Source: an uncultured Peptococcaceae bacterium (GTDB lineage Bacteria; Bacillota; Peptococcia; Peptococcales; Peptococcaceae). Taken from it: a stretch of DNA of 50,375 nt. Where the stretch lies: assembly GCA_937976375.1 (NCBI GenBank), contig CALJRU010000072.1, positions 1 to 50,375 on the forward strand. Reading direction: 5' to 3'. A program made the position numbers and the translations under genes. The notes beneath the pieces were generated by a model that saw nothing but the letters and a program-made list of their open reading frames with translations, was not told the DNA's origin and searched no databases. Positions within the stretch are counted from its first letter, which is position 1. Every line of letters begins with the position of its first letter. This document shows, one piece after another, positions 1-7,914 of the stretch.

Positions 1-102
1 CAGAAAAATTAAAAGGATCGACACCTGTAGAATACAGATGCCAATCCTTAAAGAAACAAGTTATTTAATTTTCATAGTGTCCAACTTTTTGGGGACAGCT
101 CA
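1..102 (+). mobile_element. Right end of an IS3-family (IS150-type) insertion sequence
   Basis: The first 102 bases hold the 3' end of an insertion sequence that starts before the window. A transposase reading frame ends at 68. From 78 to 102 lies TGTCCAACTTTTTGGGGACA followed by GCTCA, which closely resembles the terminal inverted repeat of IS150-type IS3 elements and ends in the expected CA. The element stops about 31 bases beyond the asd stop codon. The other end and any target duplication are outside the window, so whether the element is complete cannot be judged. Confidence 0.82.
3..68 (+). CDS. IS3-family transposase (OrfB), C-terminal fragment
   Basis: An open frame enters from the left edge and stops at 66-68. 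Its last residues read KLKGSTPVEYRCQSLKKQVI, matching the characteristic C-terminus of IS150-group DDE transposases (usually KLKGLSPVEYR). The catalytic DDE residues lie upstream of the window. The family normally makes OrfAB by programmed frameshifting; this cannot be checked here. The gene runs toward asd on the opposite strand, so the two converge. Confidence 0.8.
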   Translation, partial: EKLKGSTPVEYRCQSLKKQVI

Positions 103-133
103 AACAAGTGTCAGTCTTTTCTTTTCAATACAA

Positions 134-1144
134 TTAGATCCAATCGTTTTCAAGCAGCAATTCTGCAATCTGCACAGCATTGGCAGCGGCACCTTTGCGG
201 ATCTGGTCAAAGCATACCCAGAGTGCCAAGCCATTTTCAATGTTGAGATCGTTGCGGATACGTCCAACGTAAATATCATCGGTATCTGCAGTATCAACAG
301 GCATTGGATAGATGTTTTCGTGAGGCTTATCCTGAACAATGATACGTGGTGCAGCTTCAAGAAGCTCACGTGCTTCGTCAGCAGAAATTGGTTCTTCTGT
401 TTCGATATAAATAGATTCTGCATGACTGCGGAAAACAGGGACGCGCACAGCAGTTGGAGTGATTTTGATGTCATAGTCATCAAGAATCTTGTGCGTTTCA
501 TGAACGAGTTTCATTTCTTCCTTGGTGTAGTCTTCTTCCTGCCATACATCGATGTGTGGAATCAGATTGAAAGCGATCTGATGCTGGAAGGCCGATGGAT
601 GAATTGGTTCGCCATCAAGCACCTGACGCGCTTGTTCGGTCAATTCAGACAGACCAGCTTTTCCGGCACCGGATACAGCTTGGTAGGTGCTGACAACGAT
701 ACGGTCGATACGAGATTTCTTATATAATGGGTACAACGCACCTACCATCAGGATGGTGGAACAGTTAGGGTTTGCAATCAGCCCTTGGTGGTTCTTTGCA
801 GCCTGACCATTGACTTCAGGAATGATCAGTGGCACATCGGGTTCAAGACGGAACGTAGAACTGTTATCAATAACAACAACGCCCTTACTTTGAGCAAGGC
901 GGCCAAATTCACGACTGGCTGGACCGCCTGCAAACAATGCGAGATCCACGCCGTCAAAAGAATCGGCAGTGGTTTCTTCAACAACATAATCTTTTCCCTG
1001 GAAGTTGATCACCTTGCCTGCACTGTTCTTAGTGGCCAAAAGTTTCAAATCAGCATATGGGAAATTGTGTTCATCGATTACTTTGAGCAGTTCCTGCCCA
1101 ACAGCACCAGTAGCACCAACAATAGCAACGTTGAGTTTTTTCAT
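134..1144 (-). CDS. asd: Aspartate-semialdehyde dehydrogenase
   Basis: This 336-residue enzyme reduces aspartyl phosphate to aspartate semialdehyde with NADPH, the branch point for lysine, diaminopimelate, threonine and methionine. The N-terminus has the nucleotide-binding GATGAVG (residues 10-16). The catalytic cysteine is in NPNCST (Cys128), and RVPVFRSHAE near residue 245 is typical of the family. The start at 1144 is chosen because AGGAGCG lies 9 bases upstream; a longer frame from 1171 would overlap the dapB stop without a better site. It lies 16 bases after dapB and so shares the lysine-riboswitch transcript. Confidence 0.96.
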   Translation of the reverse strand: MKKLNVAIVGATGAVGQELLKVIDEHNFPYADLKLLATKNSAGKVINFQGKDYVVEETTADSFDGVDLALFAGGPASREFGRLAQSKGVVVIDNSSTFRLEPDVPLIIPEVNGQAAKNHQGLIANPNCSTILMVGALYPLYKKSRIDRIVVSTYQAVSGAGKAGLSELTEQARQVLDGEPIHPSAFQHQIAFNLIPHIDVWQEEDYTKEEMKLVHETHKILDDYDIKITPTAVRVPVFRSHAESIYIETEEPISADEARELLEAAPRIIVQDKPHENIYPMPVDTADTDDIYVGRIRNDLNIENGLALWVCFDQIRKGAAANAVQIAELLLENDWI

Positions 1145-1160
1145 TGAATTATACGCTCCT

Positions 1161-1955
1161 TTAGTCTTCAAACATGATGGTATCCAGCCCTTCTACGAGC
1201 CCAACGCGACCATCTACGCGTTTTGCAGCAAATACAATACCTGGCATGAATGATTCACGATTGATAGAATCATGACGAATGGTCAAAGTCTGTCCCAGAC
1301 CGCCAAAGATAACCTCCTGATGAGCATTGTAGCCTGGCAGACGCACACTATGAATGTGCATGCCCTCTACATTTGCACCACGAGCACCAGCGAGCGTTTC
1401 CACTTCTCCCAGAAGCCCTTGTTCATGTGCTTCACGCACCTTAGCAATGCGCTGTGCGGTTGCAACGGCTGTACCGGAAGGCGCATCCTTCTTTTGATCA
1501 TGATGCAGTTCAATGATTTCTACTTCCGGCATAAATTTGGCCGCTTCTTCGGCAAAGCGCATCATCAGCACCGCACCAATCGCAAAGTTTGCCGCATAGA
1601 AAAAGCATTTTCCATGTTCTGCAGCCTGTTTGCCCCATTCTTCCAGTTCTTCATGTTTCAAGCCAGTGGTACCGCTCACCAGATGCACGCCGTGGGCCAA
1701 AGCAACGCTGGCATTTTGACGAAATGCGTCAGCATTCGTAAAATCAATGACCACATCAACATCATGCTCATTCAAAGCAGCATCCAAATCTGCTGTCACT
1801 GGAATATCATGACCTTCAACAGTTATTGTCACAGGTTCATCAACCAATCCCACACCAAAAATCACTTCTGTCTGTGGGTCGTTGGTCACAGCCTTGAGAA
1901 TTTCGCGTCCCATCTTGCCAGTAGCACCGACAACACCAACACGAATGTTTTCCAT
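1161..1955 (-). CDS. dapB: 4-hydroxy-tetrahydrodipicolinate reductase
   Basis: This 264-residue NAD(P)H-dependent reductase makes tetrahydrodipicolinate for lysine and peptidoglycan diaminopimelate. It shows the dinucleotide-binding GATGKMG (residues 10-16), SGTTG in the middle, and the family signature ELHHDQKKDAPSGTA with its catalytic His/Lys and substrate-binding residues. The start at 1955 has a strong AGGAGG sequence just upstream, while a longer frame to 2054 runs into the riboswitch terminator. It is the first gene of dapB-asd, and its long leader carries a lysine riboswitch. Confidence 0.96.
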   Translation of the reverse strand: MENIRVGVVGATGKMGREILKAVTNDPQTEVIFGVGLVDEPVTITVEGHDIPVTADLDAALNEHDVDVVIDFTNADAFRQNASVALAHGVHLVSGTTGLKHEELEEWGKQAAEHGKCFFYAANFAIGAVLMMRFAEEAAKFMPEVEIIELHHDQKKDAPSGTAVATAQRIAKVREAHEQGLLGEVETLAGARGANVEGMHIHSVRLPGYNAHQEVIFGGLGQTLTIRHDSINRESFMPGIVFAAKRVDGRVGLVEGLDTIMFED

Positions 1956-2006
1956 AAATATCGTCCTCCTTGTGAGTGTTTTATTGTTCACCAAAGAAGT
2001 CTCCAC

Positions 2007-2036
2007 AAAAAAGCCACAGGACACACAGACCTGTGG
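2007..2036 (-). terminator. Riboswitch-controlled terminator before dapB
   Basis: On the minus strand CCACAGG, a 9-base loop, and CCTGTGG are followed by C and six T. The perfect 7-bp stem with a U tract lies between the lysine aptamer and the dapB ribosome binding site. That is the expected position for an intrinsic terminator formed when lysine is bound. Confidence 0.85.
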
Positions 2037-2057
2037 ACATGCATACTCTGACAAACG

Positions 2058-2238
2058 CTAAGCATACAGCACAACGACGGTTTTCTCCGCCGACAGCCCT
2101 AAACCTATTGAGTTCAGATCCAGCCAAACGCAAAAAAAGTTACGCCCAGCTTCGGCAAGCACGCCTTCCGACGGGATCATCAATGCTTTTTCATCTCCAC
2201 CGACCGTTCTTCGTACCCGCGCCTCTGCATTGCCTTAG
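2058..2238 (-). promoter_or_regulatory. Lysine riboswitch (L box) aptamer
   Basis: The minus strand shows the ordered conserved blocks of the lysine aptamer: AGAGGCGCGGG near the 5' end, GGTGGAGATG, the GCCGAAGC core, GGCTGGATCTG, and AGGGCTGTC before a terminal CGGCGG/CCGTCG hairpin. The outer ends CTAAGGCA and TGCTTAG can pair as P1 with one bulge. It sits directly upstream of an intrinsic terminator and dapB-asd. By family knowledge, lysine binding favours termination and turns the operon off. The boundaries are my estimate from P1 pairing. Confidence 0.9.
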
Positions 2239-2260
2239 ACAAATCATTTGGTTACACTTT

Positions 2261-2289
2261 AAGCTATCACAGCCGTGGACAATTGTCAA
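2261..2289 (-). promoter_or_regulatory. Predicted promoter of the dapB-asd leader
   Basis: A perfect -35 hexamer TTGACA (2284-2289) is followed by a 17-base spacer and a weak -10 TAGCTT (2261-2266). The predicted start near 2254 is about 16 bases before the first riboswitch helix, which fits. Confidence 0.55.
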
Positions 2290-2331
2290 CCAATTGTGGA
2301 GACTTTATCGTCTATTCACTACGAAAAATAT

Positions 2332-3072
2332 TTATCGATGTTCTTCAATAAAGTTTACCACTTCGGAAAGCATGCCATCGGTCACAACATGTCCTGCATC
2401 AGGAAACACGATCTGTTTGATATGATCGTTCTGACAGCGTTCGCAAAACGCAGTATTGAACACTGCAGGCAAGGTGTGGTCCAACGCACCATTGGTTAAG
2501 AGCACGGGCACTTGTACTTGATTATCCTGCCAATGTGCAGGATTAAACACATTCAGGGCCTCCAGTGTCATTTGAACCTTTTCTGTCGCCATTATTGACG
2601 CCAAATTACTTTGTTCACCATAAACGCCTTGCATCAAAGCCAGAGGATCTGCCCAATTGGCACTGCTGTTCATCGCTGCGATACCGTTCAAGTATTCATG
2701 CAGTTGGCCTGCAGCACCCAACGCGATCATCCCTCCCAGAGAATGACCAACAAGAAAATGGCTCTGCCCTGGCGTCAGTGCCTCTCTAGCCAGCTGTACG
2801 CATTCCTCAATGCTTTGCACCAGCACCTGCAAGAAATCCCCCACACTCGATGCTGTCTCGTAATTCAATGTTCCACGCACACCATGCCCGGCAATTTCTG
2901 GCACAATCACACGATAACCAAAACTTGCCAACAAATGACCTCTGAAACATTGCTTTACCGCGTGTGATCCCCAGCCATGATACAAAATAATCTCAGCATA
3001 TGGCGTTGTTTCCGGCTCAAAAATTTCAAAGCAAGGAATACCCGCCAACACCTTTTCTCTGGTTCTCAGCAT
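2332..3072 (-). CDS. Alpha/beta hydrolase family protein
   Basis: A protein of 246 residues with the alpha/beta hydrolase fold. It has an oxyanion-hole-like HGWGS near residue 34, the nucleophile elbow GHSLGG (Ser at the centre), an acidic residue in GALDHTLP and a late histidine in DAGHVVTDG, which together make a plausible Ser-Asp-His triad. No signal peptide is visible, so it is probably a cytoplasmic esterase or acyl hydrolase; the substrate is unknown. Two ATGs are possible (3078, 3072). AAGGAGG touches the first and is 7 bases from the second, so 3072 is preferred. It follows trmL by 12 bases. Confidence 0.82.
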   Translation of the reverse strand: MLRTREKVLAGIPCFEIFEPETTPYAEIILYHGWGSHAVKQCFRGHLLASFGYRVIVPEIAGHGVRGTLNYETASSVGDFLQVLVQSIEECVQLAREALTPGQSHFLVGHSLGGMIALGAAGQLHEYLNGIAAMNSSANWADPLALMQGVYGEQSNLASIMATEKVQMTLEALNVFNPAHWQDNQVQVPVLLTNGALDHTLPAVFNTAFCERCQNDHIKQIVFPDAGHVVTDGMLSEVVNFIEEHR

Positions 3073-3084
3073 CGCCATCCCTCC

Positions 3085-3552
3085 TTATTGCAAGCCCGGA
3101 TATCCCAGCTGACGCTCTGCTTCCATTAACACAATGCCAACGCTCGTAGCAAGATTGAAGCAACGCGCTTCCTCGTTTGGAATCATTGGAATACGAAACT
3201 GATGATCCCCAAACAATGCATGCACTTCATCCGGCACACCGGCATCTTCGCGCCCAAAAACAATATAATCGCCGTCGGCAAAATCAAACTCTGAATGGGC
3301 CTTTGTGGCATGACTCGTCATCAGCACCATGCGACCGCCCTTATTTTTCTCCAAAAACTCCTCAAAGCTGTCGTAGCAAACAATGTCCGTCTGATGCCAA
3401 TACGTCAATCCAGCACGCCGCAGCTTTGCTTCGTCAATGCGAAAACCCATTGGCCCTACAAGATGCAGGCGTGAGCCTGTTACAAAACAACTACGTGCCA
3501 CATTCCCGGTATTTTGCGGAATACGTGGCTGATACAAAACAATATTTAACAA
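3085..3552 (-). CDS. trmL: tRNA (cytidine(34)-2'-O)-methyltransferase, SPOUT family
   Basis: At 155 residues this is the typical length for TrmL, which 2'-O-methylates the wobble nucleotide of certain leucine tRNAs using SAM. Visible family marks are the N-terminal LYQPRIPQNTGN, the central VFGREDAGVP, and the C-terminal knot segment RIPMIPNEEARCFNLATSV, which contains the SAM-binding loop. The start codon is TTG at 3550-3552, supported by AAGGAGAGG a few bases upstream and by the immediate family-like N-terminus. It is transcribed away from the sirtuin gene and together with the hydrolase gene. Confidence 0.93.
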   Translation of the reverse strand: MLNIVLYQPRIPQNTGNVARSCFVTGSRLHLVGPMGFRIDEAKLRRAGLTYWHQTDIVCYDSFEEFLEKNKGGRMVLMTSHATKAHSEFDFADGDYIVFGREDAGVPDEVHALFGDHQFRIPMIPNEEARCFNLATSVGIVLMEAERQLGYPGLQ

Positions 3553-3632
3553 AAGAACCTCTCCTTCTCTCCACTATTTAACGTGCAAATGCTCACTTCT
3601 TGCGCTAGAATAATAGCAAGAGGTGAACCACT

Positions 3633-4340
3633 ATGAACGAACAATTAAAAGCAATCATCGACGATTCTTCACGCATTGTCTTTTTTGGCGGCGCAGGCGT
3701 CTCCACAGAAAGCGGCATTCCAGATTTTCGCAGCAAAGACGGTCTCTATCACCAGAAAGGATTTAAGTATGATCCAGAAACCATGCTCAGCCGCAGCTTC
3801 TTCGATACCCATACTGAAGAATTCTTCGAGTTTTATCGCGCAAAAATGATCGCCCCAAACGATGGGCCAAGCGCTGTCCATTACAAACTCGCCGACATGG
3901 AACGCGAGGGCAAACTCTCAGCCATCATTACGCAGAACATTGATGGCCTTCACCAAATGGCAGGCAGCAAAAAAGTCTACGAGCTTCACGGCTCCGTCAT
4001 GCGCAACTACTGCATGACTTGCGGCCGCTTCTATGATCTCGATTTTGTGCGCAGCAGCACCGGCATTCCTCGCTGCCCGGAAGACGGCGGCATCGTCAAA
4101 CCGGATGTTGTTCTTTATGAGGAATCCTTAAACGAAGATACCCTAGAAGGCGCTCTGCGAGAAATCCAGCAAGCCGACTGTCTCATCATCGCCGGCACAT
4201 CCTTAGCTGTCTATCCGGCAGCTGGGCTGATCTATTATTTCAAAGGCAAACACCTTGTGGTCATCAACCGCGATGCCACACCACATGACAGTAACGCCGA
4301 ACTTGTTATTCACGACCGCATCAGCACCGCTCTATTATAA
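3633..4340 (+). CDS. cobB: NAD-dependent protein deacylase, sirtuin family
   Basis: A 235-residue sirtuin that removes acyl groups from lysines while consuming NAD+. It shows GAGVSTESGIPDFRS (NAD-binding), TQNIDGLH with the family's Gln-Asn-Asp, the catalytic His in ELHGS, and GTSLAVYPAA. The zinc module has CMTCG and a third cysteine in RCPEDGG, where the usual fourth cysteine is aspartate. AAGAGGTGAA lies upstream of the ATG. It is a single gene divergent from trmL and is followed by a strong terminator. The substrates are unknown. Confidence 0.92.
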   Translation: MNEQLKAIIDDSSRIVFFGGAGVSTESGIPDFRSKDGLYHQKGFKYDPETMLSRSFFDTHTEEFFEFYRAKMIAPNDGPSAVHYKLADMEREGKLSAIITQNIDGLHQMAGSKKVYELHGSVMRNYCMTCGRFYDLDFVRSSTGIPRCPEDGGIVKPDVVLYEESLNEDTLEGALREIQQADCLIIAGTSLAVYPAAGLIYYFKGKHLVVINRDATPHDSNAELVIHDRISTALL

Positions 4341-4362
4341 CAGAAATTGTTCCATACGCAAA

Positions 4363-4425
4363 AGCGCCTCGACGCATCGTCATCATCAAACAATGATCAC
4401 GACGCGCCGAGGCGTTTATTATTTT
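4363..4425. terminator. Bidirectional terminator between sirtuin and SGNH hydrolase genes
   Basis: A long stem begins with CGCCTCG (4365-4371) paired to CGAGGCG (4408-4414) and continues inward with a few mismatches. A-rich sequence lies on the left and TTTATTATTTT on the right. It can serve the sirtuin gene on the plus strand and the converging hydrolase gene on the minus strand. Confidence 0.8.
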
Positions 4426-4461
4426 AGCGATTTTTGCAGTTGATGCATTATCAAGCTCACA

Positions 4462-5898
4462 TCAACCTTCGAGACAGCGCTGAAGAATGGCTGCCAGTTG
4501 AGCACGGGTAGCACTTTCCTGTGGGGCCAGGCGATTGTCACCAACACTAGTGACGAGCCCTTCTGCATTTGCCCAACTAAGCACATCGGCTGCCCATTCA
4601 GAAACTTGATCGGCATCAGCATAGCCACTGAGATCAGCACGATTGCTCACATCAATGCCTTTGTATTCAGTGTAATTGTAGAGAATTGCCGCCATCTGTT
4701 CACGAGTGAGCGGTGCGTTTGGCTGGAAGGTGCCATCCTCAAAGCCACTCACCACACCTACACTGGCTGCCCAATTGACAGCATCGGCGTACCAGTCACC
4801 AGCATTGACATCGCTGAAACCAGCAGATTCAACGCTTGGACCACCTTCCAAACGATGCAGAATGCTGACAAGCATGCCGCGGGTAGTAGCAATGTTTGGG
4901 GAGAAGGTGGTGTCACTGGTGCCAGTCATAAGGCCATTGGTGTAGACATAGACCACTGGATCGTAATACCAATCGCTGTCACTTACATCGCTGAATGGCA
5001 GGCTGCCAGTTTCCGGTGGTTCCGTGACAACAAACAGGCTGCTTACAACGTCAGCGATGAGCTGATGACCGTAGGCATTTGGATGAAAGTCCAGATTGAG
5101 GGTGCCTGTGCTGGTCATGCCGGCATTGCATGGGTTCTGTGCCGCATTTTCGAAGGCGGTATAGACGTCTGCCACAGTGTAAGCGCCCTGCGCTTCACCA
5201 AGGGCGATGATGCCATTCAACGCGGTGACACCCTTGTCAAAGGCGCTGGCTACCATGTTGGCCGCTGCACTATAGAGTGGGTTGTCGCCCACTGCTTCGG
5301 CAAGGTGCGCATATGGGTTGTACTGGTTGCCAACAACAATAACGACAGTTGGGTTGGCAGCGCGAATGGTTGTAATGATCTGGGTGAGATCGTTCGACAG
5401 AGTCTGGAGCGCTGCAGTAGCCTGTTCGGAGCCTGCAAAGCCAGAGATCTTCTGCACGGCGAAGGTGAGAATATCCTGGTTGCCGGTCAACAAGGCCTGC
5501 TGCAGCTGCTCAACGGTGATCTGGTCGGCTTCGTCACGATTGGCATTGTAAGCGTCGGTGAGATAGCTGTAGAGGGCTGCCATGAGGTCGTTACCACCAA
5601 TGGTAAGGGTGATGACATCAGCGTCAGCGAGGCCATCCACAGCACCATTTTGCAGTTTCTCTAAAAGCGAGGCCGCTGTTTCACCGGAAGTTGATGCATC
5701 AATCAAGTTCAAGGACTTTTCGGCTGCCACCAAATCAACAAAAGACTTCTCGTCAGAAGAAAGGCCATATCCGCTGCTGATGCTGTCACCTAATGCAAGA
5801 TAAGTCGGATCCTCTTCTGAGGCTGCCATAGCCCCAACCGGCAAGAACGTGCTGAGCATGCAAATACACAGCAGAATAGAAAGTAAGCGTTTTTTCAT
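4462..5898 (-). CDS. Secreted SGNH/GDSL hydrolase with three S-layer homology domains
   Basis: A 478-residue exported protein. Residues 1-26 are a signal peptide (MKKR, hydrophobic core, AMA|A cleavage). The SGNH catalytic domain has block I ALGDSISSG, block III TIGGND and block V LDFHPNAYGH, giving a Ser-Asp-His catalytic set for ester or lipid hydrolysis. Three SLH domains follow (about 300-350, 365-415, 420-478), expected to anchor the protein to secondary cell-wall polymer at the surface. ATG at 5898 is preferred over GTG at 5907 because GGAG lies 8 bases before it. The substrate is not predictable. Confidence 0.9.
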   Translation of the reverse strand: MKKRLLSILLCICMLSTFLPVGAMAASEEDPTYLALGDSISSGYGLSSDEKSFVDLVAAEKSLNLIDASTSGETAASLLEKLQNGAVDGLADADVITLTIGGNDLMAALYSYLTDAYNANRDEADQITVEQLQQALLTGNQDILTFAVQKISGFAGSEQATAALQTLSNDLTQIITTIRAANPTVVIVVGNQYNPYAHLAEAVGDNPLYSAAANMVASAFDKGVTALNGIIALGEAQGAYTVADVYTAFENAAQNPCNAGMTSTGTLNLDFHPNAYGHQLIADVVSSLFVVTEPPETGSLPFSDVSDSDWYYDPVVYVYTNGLMTGTSDTTFSPNIATTRGMLVSILHRLEGGPSVESAGFSDVNAGDWYADAVNWAASVGVVSGFEDGTFQPNAPLTREQMAAILYNYTEYKGIDVSNRADLSGYADADQVSEWAADVLSWANAEGLVTSVGDNRLAPQESATRAQLAAILQRCLEG

Positions 5899-6059
5899 AA
5901 CATTCACTCCTTTTTTGGGATTTCTTTTAAGATACCATAAAAGAAAGCTGTTTACTATCCCTCTTTTTTCATCAAAAAAGTATGATAGGGTGAAAATTAC
6001 GTAAAGATACGAAAGATAATCCGCTTTATTTTTCTCTGGGTATTATTTTTTATAGAGGG

Positions 6060-6097
6060 TAAAATAAAAACCGCGTATCCCACAGCAGATACGCGGT
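6060..6097 (-). terminator. Terminator of rny
   Basis: ACCGCGTATC and GATACGCGGT (10-bp stem, 8-base loop) are followed on the minus strand by TTTTTATTTTA, 11 bases after the rny stop codon. Confidence 0.88.
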
Positions 6098-6107
6098 ATG
6101 TTTTTGC

Positions 6108-7643
6108 TTATTTGGCGTAATTCACGTTGCGAGTTTCGCGAATAACCACCACTTTGATCTGGCCAGGATATTCCATCTCAGCCTCAATGCGTTTGACGAT
6201 ATCATAAGCAAGTTTTGCACTTTGGGCATCGTCAATCTTATCAGGTTTAACAATAACACGGACTTCACGCCCAGCTTGTACAGCATATGTTTTTTCGACA
6301 CCGTCGAAATCATTAGCAATACCTTCCAGCTGAGTCAGTCGTTTGAGGTAATTTTCGAGTGTTTCTCGACGTGCACCCGGACGTGCTGCAGAAATGGCAT
6401 CCGCTGCTGCCACGAGAACGGATTCGACAGAGCTAGGCTCTACATCCCCATGGTGAGAGAGAATGGCATTAAGCACACCAGCCGGTTCACGATATTTACG
6501 GGCAATATCCGCCCCCAAACTGGTATGAGAACCTTCGGTATCATGGTCAATGGATTTACCGATATCATGAAGCAAACCAGCACGCTTTGCAAGCGTAACG
6601 TCAACCCCTAATTCAGCAGCCATCAACCCTGCAAGATGAGAAACTTCAATAGAATGCTTCAGCACATTTTGTCCGTAACTGGTACGGTATTTCAAGCGTC
6701 CAAGCAGTTTGACCAATTCAGGATGCAACTGATGGATGCCTGTTTCGAAAACAGCCTGTTCCCCGGCTTCGCGAATGCTTGTGTCCACTTCTTTTTGAGC
6801 CTTGTGCACCATTTCCTCGATTCTGGCTGGATGAATGCGCCCATCGACAATGAGCTTTTCCAGTGCCACACGAGCAACTTCACGGCGAATTGGCTCGAAA
6901 CAAGAAAGAACAACCGCTTCCGGTGTATCGTCAATAATCAAGTCCACACCCGTAAGATTTTCCAAGGCGCGAATGTTTCGGCCTTCACGGCCAATGATGC
7001 GTCCTTTCATCTCATCATTAGGAAGCGGAACAACAGACACTGTTGACTCTGCAACATGATCTGCTGCGCAACGCTGAATGGCACCGGCGATAATATTACG
7101 TGCGGTTTTTTCTGCATTAGCTTTTGCCTCTGCTTCTTTATCCTTAATCATAACCGCAAGACTATGATCTACATCGCTTTCTACCTGATTGAACAACTGA
7201 TTCTTGGCTTCTTCGGCACTCAGCCCTGCCACGCGTTCCAGTTCAAGCTGTTGCTTATCAATCAGATCATTCAGTTCACTACGCGCTTCTTCAAGTTTGT
7301 TTTCTTTTTCGAGAAGAGCGTTCTCTTTCTTTTCCAAGTTGGTAGATTTACGATCAAGGGCATCTTCTTTCTGCACCAAACGCTTTTCGGTGTTGTACGC
7401 CTCTGAACGTATTTCTTTCGCTTCCACTTCCGCCTGATTGCGAATTTGAATCGCTGCGTCCTTTGCTTCTACCATCGCTTCCTTTTTCATGGCTTCAATA
7501 TCTCTATTCGCCGCTTCAAGAATGCGCTGTGCTTCAGCTTCCGCAGAACCAATCAAGGATTCCGAGGATTTTTTTCGTGCTATGTAACCTCCGATGCCGC
7601 CTATCGCCAAACCTACAATGATAGCGATAATGAGCTCGAGCAT
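6108..7643 (-). CDS. rny: Ribonuclease Y
   Basis: This 511-residue membrane-anchored endoribonuclease starts mRNA decay in many Bacillota. It has an N-terminal membrane helix (about 3-23), a long charged coiled coil rich in Glu, Lys and Ala (about 30-180), a KH RNA-binding domain with GRIIGREGRNIRALE, and an HD domain with LLHDIGKSIDHD that supplies the metal-binding catalytic site. Length and order are normal for the family. GGAGGAATTT precedes the ATG. An intergenic terminator and promoter upstream suggest its own transcription unit, possibly with a regulated leader. Confidence 0.97.
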   Translation of the reverse strand: MLELIIAIIVGLAIGGIGGYIARKKSSESLIGSAEAEAQRILEAANRDIEAMKKEAMVEAKDAAIQIRNQAEVEAKEIRSEAYNTEKRLVQKEDALDRKSTNLEKKENALLEKENKLEEARSELNDLIDKQQLELERVAGLSAEEAKNQLFNQVESDVDHSLAVMIKDKEAEAKANAEKTARNIIAGAIQRCAADHVAESTVSVVPLPNDEMKGRIIGREGRNIRALENLTGVDLIIDDTPEAVVLSCFEPIRREVARVALEKLIVDGRIHPARIEEMVHKAQKEVDTSIREAGEQAVFETGIHQLHPELVKLLGRLKYRTSYGQNVLKHSIEVSHLAGLMAAELGVDVTLAKRAGLLHDIGKSIDHDTEGSHTSLGADIARKYREPAGVLNAILSHHGDVEPSSVESVLVAAADAISAARPGARRETLENYLKRLTQLEGIANDFDGVEKTYAVQAGREVRVIVKPDKIDDAQSAKLAYDIVKRIEAEMEYPGQIKVVVIRETRNVNYAK

Positions 7644-7701
7644 AAATTCCTCCTTTCCACAAGTTTCCTTTGTTCAATTGTAATTTATGAGACCAAAGCA
7701 A

Positions 7702-7733
7702 TAAAAAAAGCAAACCAACTATTTTGGTCTGCT
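7702..7733 (-). terminator. Intrinsic terminator between recX and rny
   Basis: AGCAGACCAA and TTGGTTTGCT form a 10-bp stem (one G-U) with a 5-base loop on the minus strand, followed by seven T. It lies 180 bases past recX but only 60 bases before rny and downstream of a good promoter (7850-7878). It may therefore end a short RNA or attenuate rny rather than simply end recA-recX. Confidence 0.78.
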
Positions 7734-7849
7734 CTTTAAGTAATCGTCAAAATATGACAAAATGATCCATTTCTGTTATTTGTTACAAAACTATTTAACG
7801 TCCATGTCTATCAATAGTCAAAGCAATTACCTCGCCATAGTCTACGATT

Positions 7850-7878
7850 ATTTTACGCTGAATAACGCATAGTGTCAA
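7850..7878 (-). promoter_or_regulatory. Predicted sigma-A promoter upstream of rny
   Basis: TTGACA (7873-7878), a 17-base spacer and TAAAAT (7850-7855) read toward rny. Predicted start is about 7843, giving a 200-base leader that contains a terminator-like hairpin at 7702-7733. Confidence 0.72.
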
Positions 7879-7914
7879 GGTTTTTCCTAGCTGAGACGGC
7901 TTGACAGCGCCGTT

